From: Succinivibrio sp.
GTDB taxonomy: Bacteria; Pseudomonadota; Gammaproteobacteria; Enterobacterales; Succinivibrionaceae
Assembly (NCBI GenBank): GCA_017959135.1
Contig: JAGDBH010000281.1
Span: forward strand, 1-13,196
Reading direction: 5' to 3'
DNA length: 13,196 bases
Position numbers and translations under genes: made by a program. This document shows positions 1 through 7,924 of the stretch, piece by piece. A model generated the notes under the pieces. The model ran no database searches. It had not been told where the DNA came from and saw nothing but the letters and a program-made list of their open reading frames with translations. Position 1 is the stretch's first letter. Each line of letters begins with the position of its first letter.

Positions 1-704
1 CGGTTAATCTCTTTAAGTAACTTCTCATTACCTTTCTGTACAGCAATACCATAGTATTCCTTGTTGATATGCTGAGTGATTTCAACAGAAGTGAACTTGC
101 CTGATACGTCTCTTGCCAGGAAGAAGTCATTTACAGGCTTGTCATGAACAGCAGCAACACAGCTGTCATTGCCTAATTCGATATAGGTCTCAGGAGGAGC
201 ATTGAAAATCTTCAGGTGTGATTTAGGAAGATACTTCTGAGCGAAGTTGGTACCGGTAGCAGCAAGCTGAGTACATAAGGTCTGTCCGTTCAGCTTTTCA
301 TATGAGTTGTATTTCTTAAGATTCTTCTTATTGATTACATAGCTCATACCGCACAGGTAGTAAGGATCAGAGAAGTCAACCTTCTTTGCTCGTTCCTCGG
401 TAATAGTAAAGCCAGAGATAATCAGATCGATGTTACCAACCATCAGGGAAGGGATAAGTCCATCGAACTGCATTACATTGATATTAACTTCGTAACCTAA
501 GTGCTTACCAAGCTCTTTTATCAGATCAATATCAAAACCAGTGATATTGCCTTCATCATTTATATATGTGAAAGGAGCAAATGCACCCTCACAACCTACA
601 TTTAATACTTTTTTCTGATTAGCTGATTCCTGGGCTGCAATGCTTGAGAATGACATAACGCCAATGCAAGCTGCAAAAACGATTTTCTTAAGAGCTCTGA
701 TCAT
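1..704 (-). CDS. Amino-acid-type ABC transporter substrate-binding protein (SBP_bac_3), C-terminus cut by window edge
   Basis: Periplasmic binding protein that would capture a polar amino acid or similar solute and deliver it to an ABC permease. Translating the minus strand from the ATG at 704 gives 234 codons, open to the window edge; the family usually has about 250-270 residues, so only a short C-terminal piece is missing. Residues 1-24 form a signal peptide: basic start (MIRALKK), hydrophobic core, and a likely cleavage near SIAA/QES, with no lipobox cysteine. The mature part has family 3 hallmarks: APFTY (about 43-47), GFDIDL (56-61), and GFTITEER followed by VDFSDPYY (about 98-116), then LAATGTNF in the hinge region. 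An RBS (TAAGGAGGTT, 711-720) sits just upstream and decides the start. Permease and ATPase genes are not in the window and could lie beyond the left edge. It follows the two-component genes on the same strand after 132 nt. The exact amino acid specificity cannot be told. Confidence 0.9.
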   Translation of the reverse strand, partial: MIRALKKIVFAACIGVMSFSSIAAQESANQKKVLNVGCEGAFAPFTYINDEGNITGFDIDLIKELGKHLGYEVNINVMQFDGLIPSLMVGNIDLIISGFTITEERAKKVDFSDPYYLCGMSYVINKKNLKKYNSYEKLNGQTLCTQLAATGTNFAQKYLPKSHLKIFNAPPETYIELGNDSCVAAVHDKPVNDFFLARDVSGKFTSVEITQHINKEYYGIAVQKGNEKLLKEIN

Positions 705-730
705 AAAATAAACCTCCTTAGGCTCAACTC

Positions 731-739
731 ATTTTAGCA
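731..739 (-). promoter_or_regulatory. Candidate extended -10 promoter for the substrate-binding protein gene
   Basis: Read on the minus strand this is TGCTAAAAT, an extended -10 (TGnTAAAAT). It would start transcription about 20 nt upstream of the ATG at 704. No good -35 hexamer lies at the proper distance, which extended -10 promoters tolerate. The 132-nt gap (705-836) after the regulator gene has no clear intrinsic terminator, so readthrough from the kinase-regulator operon is also possible. Confidence 0.4.
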
Positions 740-836
740 TAATTTTACCAGTTTGCTTTGAGCTAAAGATTTGATTAACAATGGTGCAGAAATTAACAGT
801 AGATCACAAATACAGAGAGTTACTTAATTCTGATTT

Positions 837-1592
837 TCAGTGATTAACGAAATAGTTTTCAATTGCATTTAATACCTTATCCCTGTCAAAGCTCTTGAGC
901 AGATATCCTTCTGGTTTTAATTTTATAGCTGCTGTAACCTGCGTTTTTTCATCCACGCCTGTTAAAAAGAATACCGGTATATCTTTTAGGTTATTCTCGG
1001 AGCGGATACTTTCCAGTACCGTTGGTCCATTTAAGACAGGCATTTCGTAATCCAGAAGAATCAGGTCCGGTTTATGCTGTGCAAGGTACTGCAGTGCCTG
1101 AGCTCCTGAGGTTACAGGAATAACATTATATTTTTCTGTCAGCCAGCTTCTGACAACTTTAAGAAATGTCTTATCGTCATCTACAACAAGGATATTTTTT
1201 CTGTTTTTCTCCTTTTCTTCCTGATAGATTTTTTTTACTGCATCCATGATTTTTCCTACAGAAAAAGGTTTTTCAAAACTTTGTTCTATAAGTTTTGAAT
1301 CAAGATATTCTGCAGTCTTCTCAAATTCAGTGCTTTCTCCTACGAGAATTACCTTTATATTTAATTTACTTATCTTATCGGACAGATATTTCATGAAATA
1401 GTCATCATTAATGAAGTCTGCGATAAATATGATCATAGCCCTCGTGTCTTCAGTTGTGTTCTGAAGCTGTTCAGCAGGAGGATTTATGAGACTGATTTCG
1501 TAACTGCTGTCCTTTAATGTTTTGATCACTGCATTAGTGGTAAAAGTAGTTCCCTGATAAAGAACAACTACTTTCTTTCCTGTATCAGCCAT
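837..1592 (-). CDS. Dual-receiver response regulator without output domain
   Basis: A 251-aa cytoplasmic protein of two CheY-like folds. The C-terminal receiver (about 132-251) has all the catalytic residues: acidic pocket D138/D139 in ILVVDDD, phosphoacceptor D181 in LLDYEMP, T211 in FFLTG and K233 in YLLKS. The N-terminal half (about 6-122) has the same strand-helix rhythm and a KPF near its end (K108), but the acidic pair after strand 1 is replaced by LYQGT. It is therefore probably a degenerate, non-phosphorylated receiver, although D59 lies near the usual phosphoacceptor place. No DNA-binding, enzymatic or RNA-binding domain follows, so it may act by protein contact or as a phosphate acceptor of the upstream kinase. 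The ATG at 1592 is chosen because AGAGGA (1601-1606) is placed correctly before it; an in-frame TTG at 1610 lies upstream of that RBS. It overlaps the kinase stop by 8 nt (ATGGCTGA), implying coupled translation. Confidence 0.88.
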   Translation of the reverse strand: MADTGKKVVVLYQGTTFTTNAVIKTLKDSSYEISLINPPAEQLQNTTEDTRAMIIFIADFINDDYFMKYLSDKISKLNIKVILVGESTEFEKTAEYLDSKLIEQSFEKPFSVGKIMDAVKKIYQEEKEKNRKNILVVDDDKTFLKVVRSWLTEKYNVIPVTSGAQALQYLAQHKPDLILLDYEMPVLNGPTVLESIRSENNLKDIPVFFLTGVDEKTQVTAAIKLKPEGYLLKSFDRDKVLNAIENYFVNH

Positions 1593-4500
1593 TAGAAATC
1601 TCCTCTGCAATAGTTTGAAGTTTTGGCCAGTTTATGTCGTTTACAGCCCCAGCTAAGTTCTCGATGATTCTCTTGTCCTTATCCTCAAGCAGATAATCCT
1701 TTAAGGTATCCAGAATCATATTGAGTGAATCTATATCGTAGTCATGAACTGCATTTATTATGGCATCATATGCCTCTTTTAATTCTGATGTTTCTATAGG
1801 ATAGAGAGTACTTTCATCATTTTTCTTCTGATTGTTGCTGATTGGACTAAGTAAAGACTCATATGATCTGTAGAGAGCATACAGTGCAGGGAACTGGCTG
1901 TGGATCTCCTCGTAATAACCGCTGTTTCCTGCATCCTCTAGTCTTTTGGCTTTGGAACTGAGCTCTGTGGCGCCAATGAGTTTTGATGAGCTTTTTAAAG
2001 CATGGACCTTGGTTGTGAAGTTTTTGTAGTCTTTGTCTTTCAGATAAGTACTGAGCTCATCACATCCCGATATTATAGAATCATGGAATATCTTGATTGC
2101 GCTGAGATAGTTATCCGAACTTCCGCAGTTAAATAGTCCCTTGTCTGTATCAAGTTCTTTGATTCCGTACAGCCACTGAGGTAGTTTATTATCTGGACTG
2201 ATGTCTTCTGTCAGGTGTTTATCTGCCTTTTCATAGGTAACAAGATTCTGTGGCAACAGTCTGCTGATTGTTTTCTCTAAGATCTTCGGATCAACAGGTT
2301 TTGAAAGATAATCGGTGAATCCTTTTTCAATGTACATATCTCTTGCACCTGTAACCGCATTAGCTGTAAGTGCTATTACTGGAATAGGGCTGTTTCTGAA
2401 TTTGTCTGTAGCTTTGATTTTTTCGAAAGTCTGTATACCGTCCATACCCGGCATTCGGTGATCAAGCATAATCAGATGATAGTTGTTTTCGAGGAACATC
2501 TCATATCCTTCATAACCGCTCTGGGCTGTGTCAATCTGGATTCTTGTTTCCCTTAAAAGTCCGACTATTACAGTGAGGTTCATGGCAGTATCATCCACTA
2601 GCAGTACTCTTGTATCCGGAGCTGTAAACAGCTGATGGTAACTGTGTTTATGGGTGAAATGTTTCTCCGCATCAAAGCTGCCTATAGGTTTTTTATTGAT
2701 AATTCTCTGCTTAAGATTGAATGTGAATCTGGATCCCTTACCGTAAACACTGAATACGTTCAGCGAGCTGTTCATCATCTTCAGTAACTTTACAGTTATA
2801 CTCATCCCCAAACCAGTACCTTCAATGGTTCTGTTTTTGTTTTCCTCTATTCTTTCAAAGGCCAGTGTTAGCTTTGGTATATCTTCCTCTTTAATACCTA
2901 TACCCGTATCTTCAACCTCAAAACTTATCACGGTGTTTTCTTCGCTGGCTGAAACAAGTTTCAGTCTCGTTACAATTGAACCCTCTTTTGTATATTTGAT
3001 GGCGTTTGTCAGAATGTTGATAAGAATCTGTTTGATTCTAACTTCGTCTCCATACAGTGTCCCTGGAATTCTTTCATCAATTTCAAATATGAATTTAAGG
3101 TTCTTGTCTTTTGCCCTGTATGCCAGAAGAGAGTATATTTCGCTTAAAATACTTTCCAGTGAATAGTCGTTTTCTATGAGTTCCAGTTTTCCTGACTCAA
3201 TTTTCGAGAAATCCAGAATATCATTTATCAGATTCAGAAGATTAGAACCAGCCTGCTGAATGTTGTGTGCATATTCAACAATCTTATGATCGTTAGTTTC
3301 TCTCAGAATAAGCTCGTTCATTCCAAGGATTGTATTTATCGGTGTTCTTATCTCATGGCTCATGTTGGAGAGAAATTGCGATTTAGCCTCACTCGCATTC
3401 TTTGATGCATTCAATGCATCTGAAAGTTCCTCTGTTGTTCTCTGAAGGAAGCTTGCAAGTCTCTGATATAGAGGAATGGTTTTATATTTTGATTCTTTTG
3501 TTTCATTATCTGGGGTTAAGAATACAGGACATGAATTATCATCCAGTTCATCCTCTCTAAGTCCTATGGCTATGAGCATACTGTTAAGAACTCCTCCTTG
3601 CCTGTTATAGCGGTATATTTCAGAATTTCCTAAAACACCGAAAGCATCAGGAGCAAATGCCTTAAAAGGCTCAATTTCCTTTGCATGTAAATCCTTAAGA
3701 AATAGAATATGGTTTGCGCATACATAAAGGCAAAGAATTTCAGGCATGAATTCATGCATCTTCTGTGCATGTTCTTTTGCCTGATTCAGAATATCAGTCG
3801 GATTAGCGTAGGATATCTGATATTTTTCTCCATCTCTGACATCTGCTGCGAAGTAAAGTTGTCCCTTATCATCATATACTGGTGGAATTCTTGCTATCTC
3901 AAAACCATTTCTTTCTGTTACCAGAGGAAATTCGCAGATATTGCGAATCATTTTTTCGTCCATCTTCACATTTAGATATTTCTCATAAATGGAAGCTGCA
4001 CTCATATCGTCAAATTTTGCTACTCTGTCGTTTTCTGAAACTCCCTTTGCTGTCAGCTCCTTTCCAACCTTATGCCATCCCATGAAATATTCAGGATGAA
4101 CCTTAAGAACTGTAGAAGAGTAGACTGCCATTACTATGCCGTTCAGATAAAGATTATTTGTTCCCATAACAAAATGATCTGGGTGAACATTTGGAGTGCT
4201 GGTAAGATTTTTCTGTCTTGTTTTTCTGGACTCCTCAAATGCCTTAGTCAGTCTTTCTTCAATCTCTGAATCTAGAGGATAATCCACATCATCAATCTGT
4301 TTGTTTTCTTTCTGCTGGTTGTTAATGCTTTTGTAGAATTCCTCGAAATTTTCTGAGTTTTCAGTGTTAACAAATCCTGCTTCAACTCCAAAAAAATAAA
4401 TGTCGTCCCTTTGTTCTGATATATATGAAATGAAATTGTAAAAACCATGGGCAGGACTTGAGCTTAAAACCTCAACTGCTTTAATGTCTGGTAATGCATC

Positions 4501-4848
4501 AAGATCTGTATTTGCCTGGGATGCGACCTCACAAAACTCCTTACTGTCACAGCTGTACTCAAGAATGTGTACAGCAGTTTTTTCAAAAAACTGAGCTTTT
4601 ACAATTACGCAGTTGTTCTTAAATAACTCATCTCTGTTATTGAGTGCAAGCCCAAGTAATACTGCTTTGGGAAGTTTTTCATTTAGATATTTCTTAAGAT
4701 GAAGACATTTCTCATAACTGATTTTGGAAGAATAACATCGCAATAGAACAGATGTGGAATTTTTATAAAGAGGGTCTTTGAGAATGGTATTGATAATACT
4801 GTCTGCACTCTCAAGATCTTTAATCCCATATAGTTTCTGTGTAATCAT
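1585..4848 (-). CDS. FIST-domain hybrid histidine kinase (FIST-HisKA-HATPase-REC-HPt)
   Basis: A 1087-aa sensor kinase with a complete internal phosphorelay. Residues about 33-432 look like FIST_N plus FIST_C: the stretch FVMGTNNLYLNGIVMAVYS (226-244), the GW at 257-258, DDMSAASIYEKYL (280-292), and NSEIY with downstream GG (408-419). HisKA follows with phosphoacceptor H498 in SHEIRTP. The HATPase domain has an N box (N611, N615), G1 DTGIG (647-651), F664 and G2 GTGLG (677-681). A receiver has D752/D753, D796, T828 and K850. An HPt has H949 in HALKSSSKLIG. About 70 further helical residues (1015-1087) carry no such histidine. No signal peptide or membrane segment is visible, so the ligand should be cytoplasmic. 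FIST domains are proposed to bind small molecules, perhaps amino acids. CAGGAAA lies about 7 nt before the ATG. The partner is very likely the overlapping dual-receiver gene downstream. The FIST call rests on motif memory, not a profile search. Confidence 0.9.
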   Translation of the reverse strand: MITQKLYGIKDLESADSIINTILKDPLYKNSTSVLLRCYSSKISYEKCLHLKKYLNEKLPKAVLLGLALNNRDELFKNNCVIVKAQFFEKTAVHILEYSCDSKEFCEVASQANTDLDALPDIKAVEVLSSSPAHGFYNFISYISEQRDDIYFFGVEAGFVNTENSENFEEFYKSINNQQKENKQIDDVDYPLDSEIEERLTKAFEESRKTRQKNLTSTPNVHPDHFVMGTNNLYLNGIVMAVYSSTVLKVHPEYFMGWHKVGKELTAKGVSENDRVAKFDDMSAASIYEKYLNVKMDEKMIRNICEFPLVTERNGFEIARIPPVYDDKGQLYFAADVRDGEKYQISYANPTDILNQAKEHAQKMHEFMPEILCLYVCANHILFLKDLHAKEIEPFKAFAPDAFGVLGNSEIYRYNRQGGVLNSMLIAIGLREDELDDNSCPVFLTPDNETKESKYKTIPLYQRLASFLQRTTEELSDALNASKNASEAKSQFLSNMSHEIRTPINTILGMNELILRETNDHKIVEYAHNIQQAGSNLLNLINDILDFSKIESGKLELIENDYSLESILSEIYSLLAYRAKDKNLKFIFEIDERIPGTLYGDEVRIKQILINILTNAIKYTKEGSIVTRLKLVSASEENTVISFEVEDTGIGIKEEDIPKLTLAFERIEENKNRTIEGTGLGMSITVKLLKMMNSSLNVFSVYGKGSRFTFNLKQRIINKKPIGSFDAEKHFTHKHSYHQLFTAPDTRVLLVDDTAMNLTVIVGLLRETRIQIDTAQSGYEGYEMFLENNYHLIMLDHRMPGMDGIQTFEKIKATDKFRNSPIPVIALTANAVTGARDMYIEKGFTDYLSKPVDPKILEKTISRLLPQNLVTYEKADKHLTEDISPDNKLPQWLYGIKELDTDKGLFNCGSSDNYLSAIKIFHDSIISGCDELSTYLKDKDYKNFTTKVHALKSSSKLIGATELSSKAKRLEDAGNSGYYEEIHSQFPALYALYRSYESLLSPISNNQKKNDESTLYPIETSELKEAYDAIINAVHDYDIDSLNMILDTLKDYLLEDKDKRIIENLAGAVNDINWPKLQTIAEEISNG
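1601..1606 (-). promoter_or_regulatory. Ribosome binding site deciding the response regulator start
   Basis: Minus-strand AGAGGA lies 8 nt before the ATG at 1592 and within the last codons of the kinase gene. The alternative in-frame TTG at 1610 lies upstream of this site and has no comparable RBS of its own. Confidence 0.7.
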
Positions 4849-4871
4849 AGCAATTTCCTGATTTTTTCTTA

Positions 4872-4899
4872 ATTATAGGAAAAGCCTGAAATGTGAATA
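4872..4899 (-). promoter_or_regulatory. Candidate sigma-70 promoter of the FIST kinase gene
   Basis: The minus strand carries a perfect -10, TATAAT (4872-4877), ending 23 nt before the ATG at 4848. The best -35 is only TATTCA (4894-4899) with a 16-nt spacer, a 3 of 6 match, so activation by a regulator would be plausible. Confidence 0.5.
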
Positions 4900-4937
4900 T
4901 ATTTATATAGGTTTTCTTTTGAATTTTGTGTTTTAAA

Positions 4938-4963
4938 TCACTTGCATTCACTTAAGTGATGCA
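4938..4963. promoter_or_regulatory. Palindromic operator-like site in the divergent spacer
   Basis: The 12-bp perfect palindrome TCACTTAAGTGA (4948-4959) is flanked by TGCA on both sides (4943-4946, 4960-4963). Its left half, TCACTT, occurs once more at 4938-4943, exactly 10 bp earlier, so on the same face of the helix. It lies about 70-90 bp upstream of the kinase -10. This layout suits a dimeric DNA-binding regulator. I cannot assign it to a known regulator. Confidence 0.4.
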
Positions 4964-4992
4964 TTTTTTTTATCAAAAAAATAACTATGAGA

Positions 4993-5016
4993 AAAATGGC
5001 GATTTTAAGCCATTTT
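4993..5016. repeat. 8-bp perfect inverted repeat with 8-nt loop
   Basis: AAAATGGC (4993-5000) and GCCATTTT (5009-5016) are exact reverse complements around the loop GATTTTAA. The stem is mostly A-T pairs. The sequence after the right arm has no further T-run, and no gene reads into it from either side, so it is more likely a protein site or chance than a terminator. Confidence 0.35.
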
Positions 5017-5041
5017 ACTAGTCCTCCAGATATCAGAATTG

Positions 5042-5070
5042 TTGATTAGGTCTCATTTATTTCGTATAAT
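5042..5070 (+). promoter_or_regulatory. Candidate sigma-70 promoter P1 for aspS
   Basis: TTGATT (5042-5047) and TATAAT (5065-5070) are separated by exactly 17 nt, the best -35/-10 pair in the spacer. Transcription would begin near 5077, giving aspS a leader of about 170 nt. Confidence 0.55.
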
Positions 5071-5182
5071 GTTGAAATTTTGAAATAATGTTATTTTGCG
5101 CGATCTGTTCATATTTTAAGGGCAAATCCTATGTGAGATGTCCTGATTTAAAGGCTGTTTCGTAATTTTGATTCAGCGTTTA

Positions 5183-5188
5183 TATAAT
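5183..5188 (+). promoter_or_regulatory. Candidate -10 of a proximal aspS promoter P2
   Basis: A perfect TATAAT lies 58 nt before the aspS start. The matching -35 is poor (TTCGTA with 18 nt spacing), so this would be a weaker or regulated second start. Confidence 0.4.
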
Positions 5189-5246
5189 GGAGAGATCTGC
5201 CATTTTTTAAGTCTATGCCTATAGATAAAGAGGCTAATATATTTTT

Positions 5247-7016
5247 ATGTCAATGCGTTCAATTTACTGTGGTAATGTAAATCTTAGCGCCAAAGATACC
5301 CAGGTTACACTATGTGGCTGGGTTAACCGTAGACGCGATTTAGGTGGTTTAATTTTTATTGATCTTCGTGATCGTACCGGTATCGTTCAGGTTGTTTTCG
5401 AGCCTGACAATCAGCAGTTACATGAGGTTGCTTCAACTTTAAGAAATGAGTTCTGTATCTGCGTTAAGGGTACTGTTAAGGCACGTCCTGCTGATCAGAT
5501 CAATTCTAAGATGGCAACTGGTGAGATTGAAGTTTATGCCAGCGAGCTGAAGATCTTCAATAAGTCAGCAGCACTTCCTCTTGACTTCAATCAGGAGAAC
5601 ACCGAAGAGCAGCGTTTACGTTACAGATACTTGGACCTTCGTCGTCCACAGATGGTTAACATGTTAACCACCCGTGCAAAGATTACTCATTTTGTTCGTC
5701 AGTTTATGGATTCACATGGTTTCCTTGATATCGAAACCCCTATGCTGACCAAGGCAACTCCAGAAGGTGCACGTGACTATTTAGTTCCATCTCGTGTTCA
5801 TCATGGTAAATTCTATGCTTTACCTCAGTCACCACAGCTGTTCAAGCAGCTATTGATGATTGCAGGCTATGACAGATACTATCAGATCGTTAAGTGCTTC
5901 AGAGATGAAGACCTTCGTGCTGACAGACAGCCTGAGTTCACTCAGATCGATGTTGAGACATCATTCATGACCTCTCAGGATGTAAGAGACATCATGGAAG
6001 AAATGATTGTTTCTCTGTTCAAGAACATGAAGAATGTAGATTTAGGCAAACTTCCTGTAATGACATGGGAAGAGGCTATGGACCGTTTCGGTTCTGACAA
6101 GCCAGATTTAAGAATTGACTTTGAATTAAAGCTTGTTGATGAAGCTGTTAAGAATTCAGAGTTCAAGGTTCTTTCAGAGCCTGCATGTGATGACAAGTCA
6201 CGTGTTATTGCGTTTGCACTTCCTGGCGGTGCTGCTCTAACCCGTCGTCAGATTGATGATTATACTGACTACGTTAAGAAGATGGGCGGCTCAGGTCTTC
6301 TATACATCAAGGTTAACGAGATTGCCAAGGGTGCTGAAGGCTTAAAGGCTTCCTTCGGTAAGCACGTTACCGAGAAGGAATTAACTGATTTAGTTGCTTT
6401 ATCAGGCGCTAAAGACGGTGATATGGTATTCATCGGCTGTGGTCCAAGAGTTAAGACTGCAACTGCAATGGGTGCTCTACGTCTTAAGACTGCAAAGGAT
6501 GCAAATCTTGTTGCAGACGGTTATAAGGCATTATGGGTTGTTGACTTCCCAATGTTCGAAATGACTGATGAAGCTGGTTTAACTGCAATGCACCACCCAT
6601 TCACTGCTCCTAAGGATGTTACTCCAGAGCAGCTGATTGCTGATCCTATGTCAGTATATGCTGATGCATACGATCTTGTAATCAACGGTTATGAGTCTGG
6701 TGGTGGTTCTGTTCGTATCTATGATCAGAACATGCAGAACGCTGTATTTACTGTTTTAGGTATCTCTAAGGAAGAGGCTCGCGAGAAGTTCGGCTTCCTG
6801 TTAGACGCTCTATCATTCGGTGCTCCTCCACATGCTGGTCTTGCATTCGGTCTAGACCGTGTAACTATGCTGATTGCCGGCACAGACAATATCCGTGACG
6901 TAATCGCATTCCCTAAGACAACTGCAGCTGCATGTTTAATGACAGATGCACCTAATTTTGCAAATAGCGAAGCATTAAATGAGCTAGCTATTGCTGTAAC
7001 CGATATCGAAAAATAA
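5247..7016 (+). CDS. aspS: Aspartyl-tRNA synthetase
   Basis: Class II synthetase that charges tRNA-Asp with aspartate in the cytoplasm. At 589 aa it matches the bacterial-type enzyme (E. coli 590). The N-terminal OB-fold anticodon-binding domain includes [19 protein letters not shown] (25-43). The catalytic domain follows, with QSPQLFKQ, motif 2 [15 protein letters not shown] (R219) and motif 3 GLAFGLDR (R538); the bacterial GAD insertion lies between motifs 2 and 3. L32 corresponds to E. coli L30, a position reported to be His in some non-discriminating enzymes, so a tRNA-Asp-specific enzyme is likely. The start at 5247 is preferred because AAAGAGG (5228-5234) is 12 nt upstream. The second ATG at 5253 aligns with the E. 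coli first Met and would leave an 18-nt gap from that RBS. yebC follows after 26 nt, implying an operon. Confidence 0.98.
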   Translation: MSMRSIYCGNVNLSAKDTQVTLCGWVNRRRDLGGLIFIDLRDRTGIVQVVFEPDNQQLHEVASTLRNEFCICVKGTVKARPADQINSKMATGEIEVYASELKIFNKSAALPLDFNQENTEEQRLRYRYLDLRRPQMVNMLTTRAKITHFVRQFMDSHGFLDIETPMLTKATPEGARDYLVPSRVHHGKFYALPQSPQLFKQLLMIAGYDRYYQIVKCFRDEDLRADRQPEFTQIDVETSFMTSQDVRDIMEEMIVSLFKNMKNVDLGKLPVMTWEEAMDRFGSDKPDLRIDFELKLVDEAVKNSEFKVLSEPACDDKSRVIAFALPGGAALTRRQIDDYTDYVKKMGGSGLLYIKVNEIAKGAEGLKASFGKHVTEKELTDLVALSGAKDGDMVFIGCGPRVKTATAMGALRLKTAKDANLVADGYKALWVVDFPMFEMTDEAGLTAMHHPFTAPKDVTPEQLIADPMSVYADAYDLVINGYESGGGSVRIYDQNMQNAVFTVLGISKEEAREKFGFLLDALSFGAPPHAGLAFGLDRVTMLIAGTDNIRDVIAFPKTTAAACLMTDAPNFANSEALNELAIAVTDIEK

Positions 7017-7042
7017 CGCTAGGCGTGAAGTAGGAGAAAAAA

Positions 7043-7801
7043 ATGTCAGGACATTCCAAGTGGGCCAATATTCGTTTCCGTAAGGCAGCACAGGATGCTA
7101 AGCGTGGTAAGATTTTTACAAAGCTGATTCGTGAAATCACAACTGCTGCTCGTATGGGTGGCGGTGACGAGTCAAGCAACCCTCGTTTACGTTCTGCTGT
7201 TGTTGCTGCTTTAGCACAGAACATGACTCGTGACACCATCAAGCGTGCAATCGAGCGTGGTGTTGGCGGCGGTGATGGTGTTGATTTAGAGAACATCACC
7301 TACGAAGGCTACGGTGTTGGCGGTGCTGCAGTTATGGTTGAGTGCATGACTGATAACCACAACCGTACAGCTTCTGATGTAAGACACGCTTTCACCAAGT
7401 TTGGCGGTAACTTAGGTACCTCTGGTTCTGTTGGTTACCTGTTCACCAAGAAGGGTGTTATCAGCTTTGCTGAAGATGAAGACGGCAAGATGCCTATCGA
7501 TGAAGAGAAGGCAATGGAAATCGGTCTTGAGGCTGGTGCTGATGATATCGTTACCAACGATGACGGTTCAATCGATGTTTACACCGCTCCAGAGGCTTTC
7601 GCTGATGTTGTAGAAGCTTTCGAAGCAGCTTCAATCAAGCCAACAAATGCTGAAGTTTCAATGGTTCCTTCAACTGAGGCTCAGTTAGACGCTGAAACCG
7701 CAGTTAAGTTCATGCGTATGATCGACGCTATGGAAGATCTTGATGATGTCCAGAATGTTTATCACAACGCATCACTACCTGATGATCTAGAGCTAGAATA
7801 A
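7043..7801 (+). CDS. yebC: YebC/TACO1-family protein
   Basis: A 252-aa cytoplasmic protein (E. coli YebC 246 aa) starting with the family signature [10 protein letters not shown], then [13 protein letters not shown] and the glycine-rich [14 protein letters not shown]. Further typical stretches are [35 protein letters not shown] (about 101-107) and the acidic C-terminal half. The family was long annotated as a transcriptional regulator. Its mitochondrial relative TACO1 and recent bacterial work point instead to a role in translation, helping ribosomes through difficult proline-rich stretches. Which applies here cannot be read from the sequence. AGGAG at 7032-7036 gives a well-placed RBS 6 nt before the ATG. 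It is the second gene of the aspS unit. In E. coli the next gene is ruvC, which is absent here. No obvious terminator follows, so some transcripts may continue into rpoD. Confidence 0.96.
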   Translation: MSGHSKWANIRFRKAAQDAKRGKIFTKLIREITTAARMGGGDESSNPRLRSAVVAALAQNMTRDTIKRAIERGVGGGDGVDLENITYEGYGVGGAAVMVECMTDNHNRTASDVRHAFTKFGGNLGTSGSVGYLFTKKGVISFAEDEDGKMPIDEEKAMEIGLEAGADDIVTNDDGSIDVYTAPEAFADVVEAFEAASIKPTNAEVSMVPSTEAQLDAETAVKFMRMIDAMEDLDDVQNVYHNASLPDDLELE

Positions 7802-7817
7802 AAAAATTGCGAATTTC

Positions 7818-7847
7818 TTTGCATTTTAAGCTTTTCTAGCCTATAAA
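7818..7847 (+). promoter_or_regulatory. Candidate promoter in the yebC-rpoD gap
   Basis: TTTGCA (7818-7823) and TATAAA (7842-7847) are spaced by 18 nt. Transcription would start near 7854 and give rpoD a leader of about 70 nt that contains the hairpin at 7860-7883. The match is moderate and readthrough from yebC is an alternative. Confidence 0.35.
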
Positions 7848-7859
7848 TATTAAGTCGGG

Positions 7860-7883
7860 ATGGGCAAGGGTAACCTTACCCAT
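7860..7883 (+). promoter_or_regulatory. Hairpin in the rpoD leader
   Basis: ATGGG (7860-7864) pairs with CCCAT (7879-7883), and AAGG (7866-7869) with CCTT (7874-7877), around a GTAA loop, with one C-A mismatch. That makes nine pairs. Only a short T-run follows (TTT across 7883-7885), so it is a poor intrinsic terminator. It may partially end the aspS-yebC transcript, stabilise the rpoD mRNA end or be a control element. Confidence 0.4.
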
Positions 7884-7924
7884 TTCGTGTCATATGACTA
7901 CAGCTCCTAGGACTACTAAGATAA

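Larger units (their letters stand above)
4849..5246. other. Divergent intergenic region between the FIST kinase and aspS
   Basis: About 400 nt of AT-rich DNA without a credible reading frame. It contains the kinase promoter, the TCACTTAAGTGA palindrome, an 8-bp inverted repeat (4993-5016), a well-formed promoter pointing to aspS at 5042-5070 and a second -10 at 5183-5188. I see no tRNA and no convincing small-RNA terminator in it. Confidence 0.7.

Noticed and set aside
1593..1610. TTG at 1610 as start of the dual-receiver regulator
   Set aside because: It precedes the RBS AGAGGA at 1601-1606 and has none of its own, while ATG 1592 is correctly placed after it.
2825..3166. 113-aa open frame on the plus strand
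   Set aside because: It lies wholly antisense to the HisKA/HATPase part of the kinase, with no RBS or recognisable domain.
4943..4971. TGCA/TCAC hairpin followed by a long T-run, resembling a plus-strand terminator
   Set aside because: No plus-strand gene reads into it; the kinase gene lies on the other strand and begins here. Its perfect palindrome fits an operator better.
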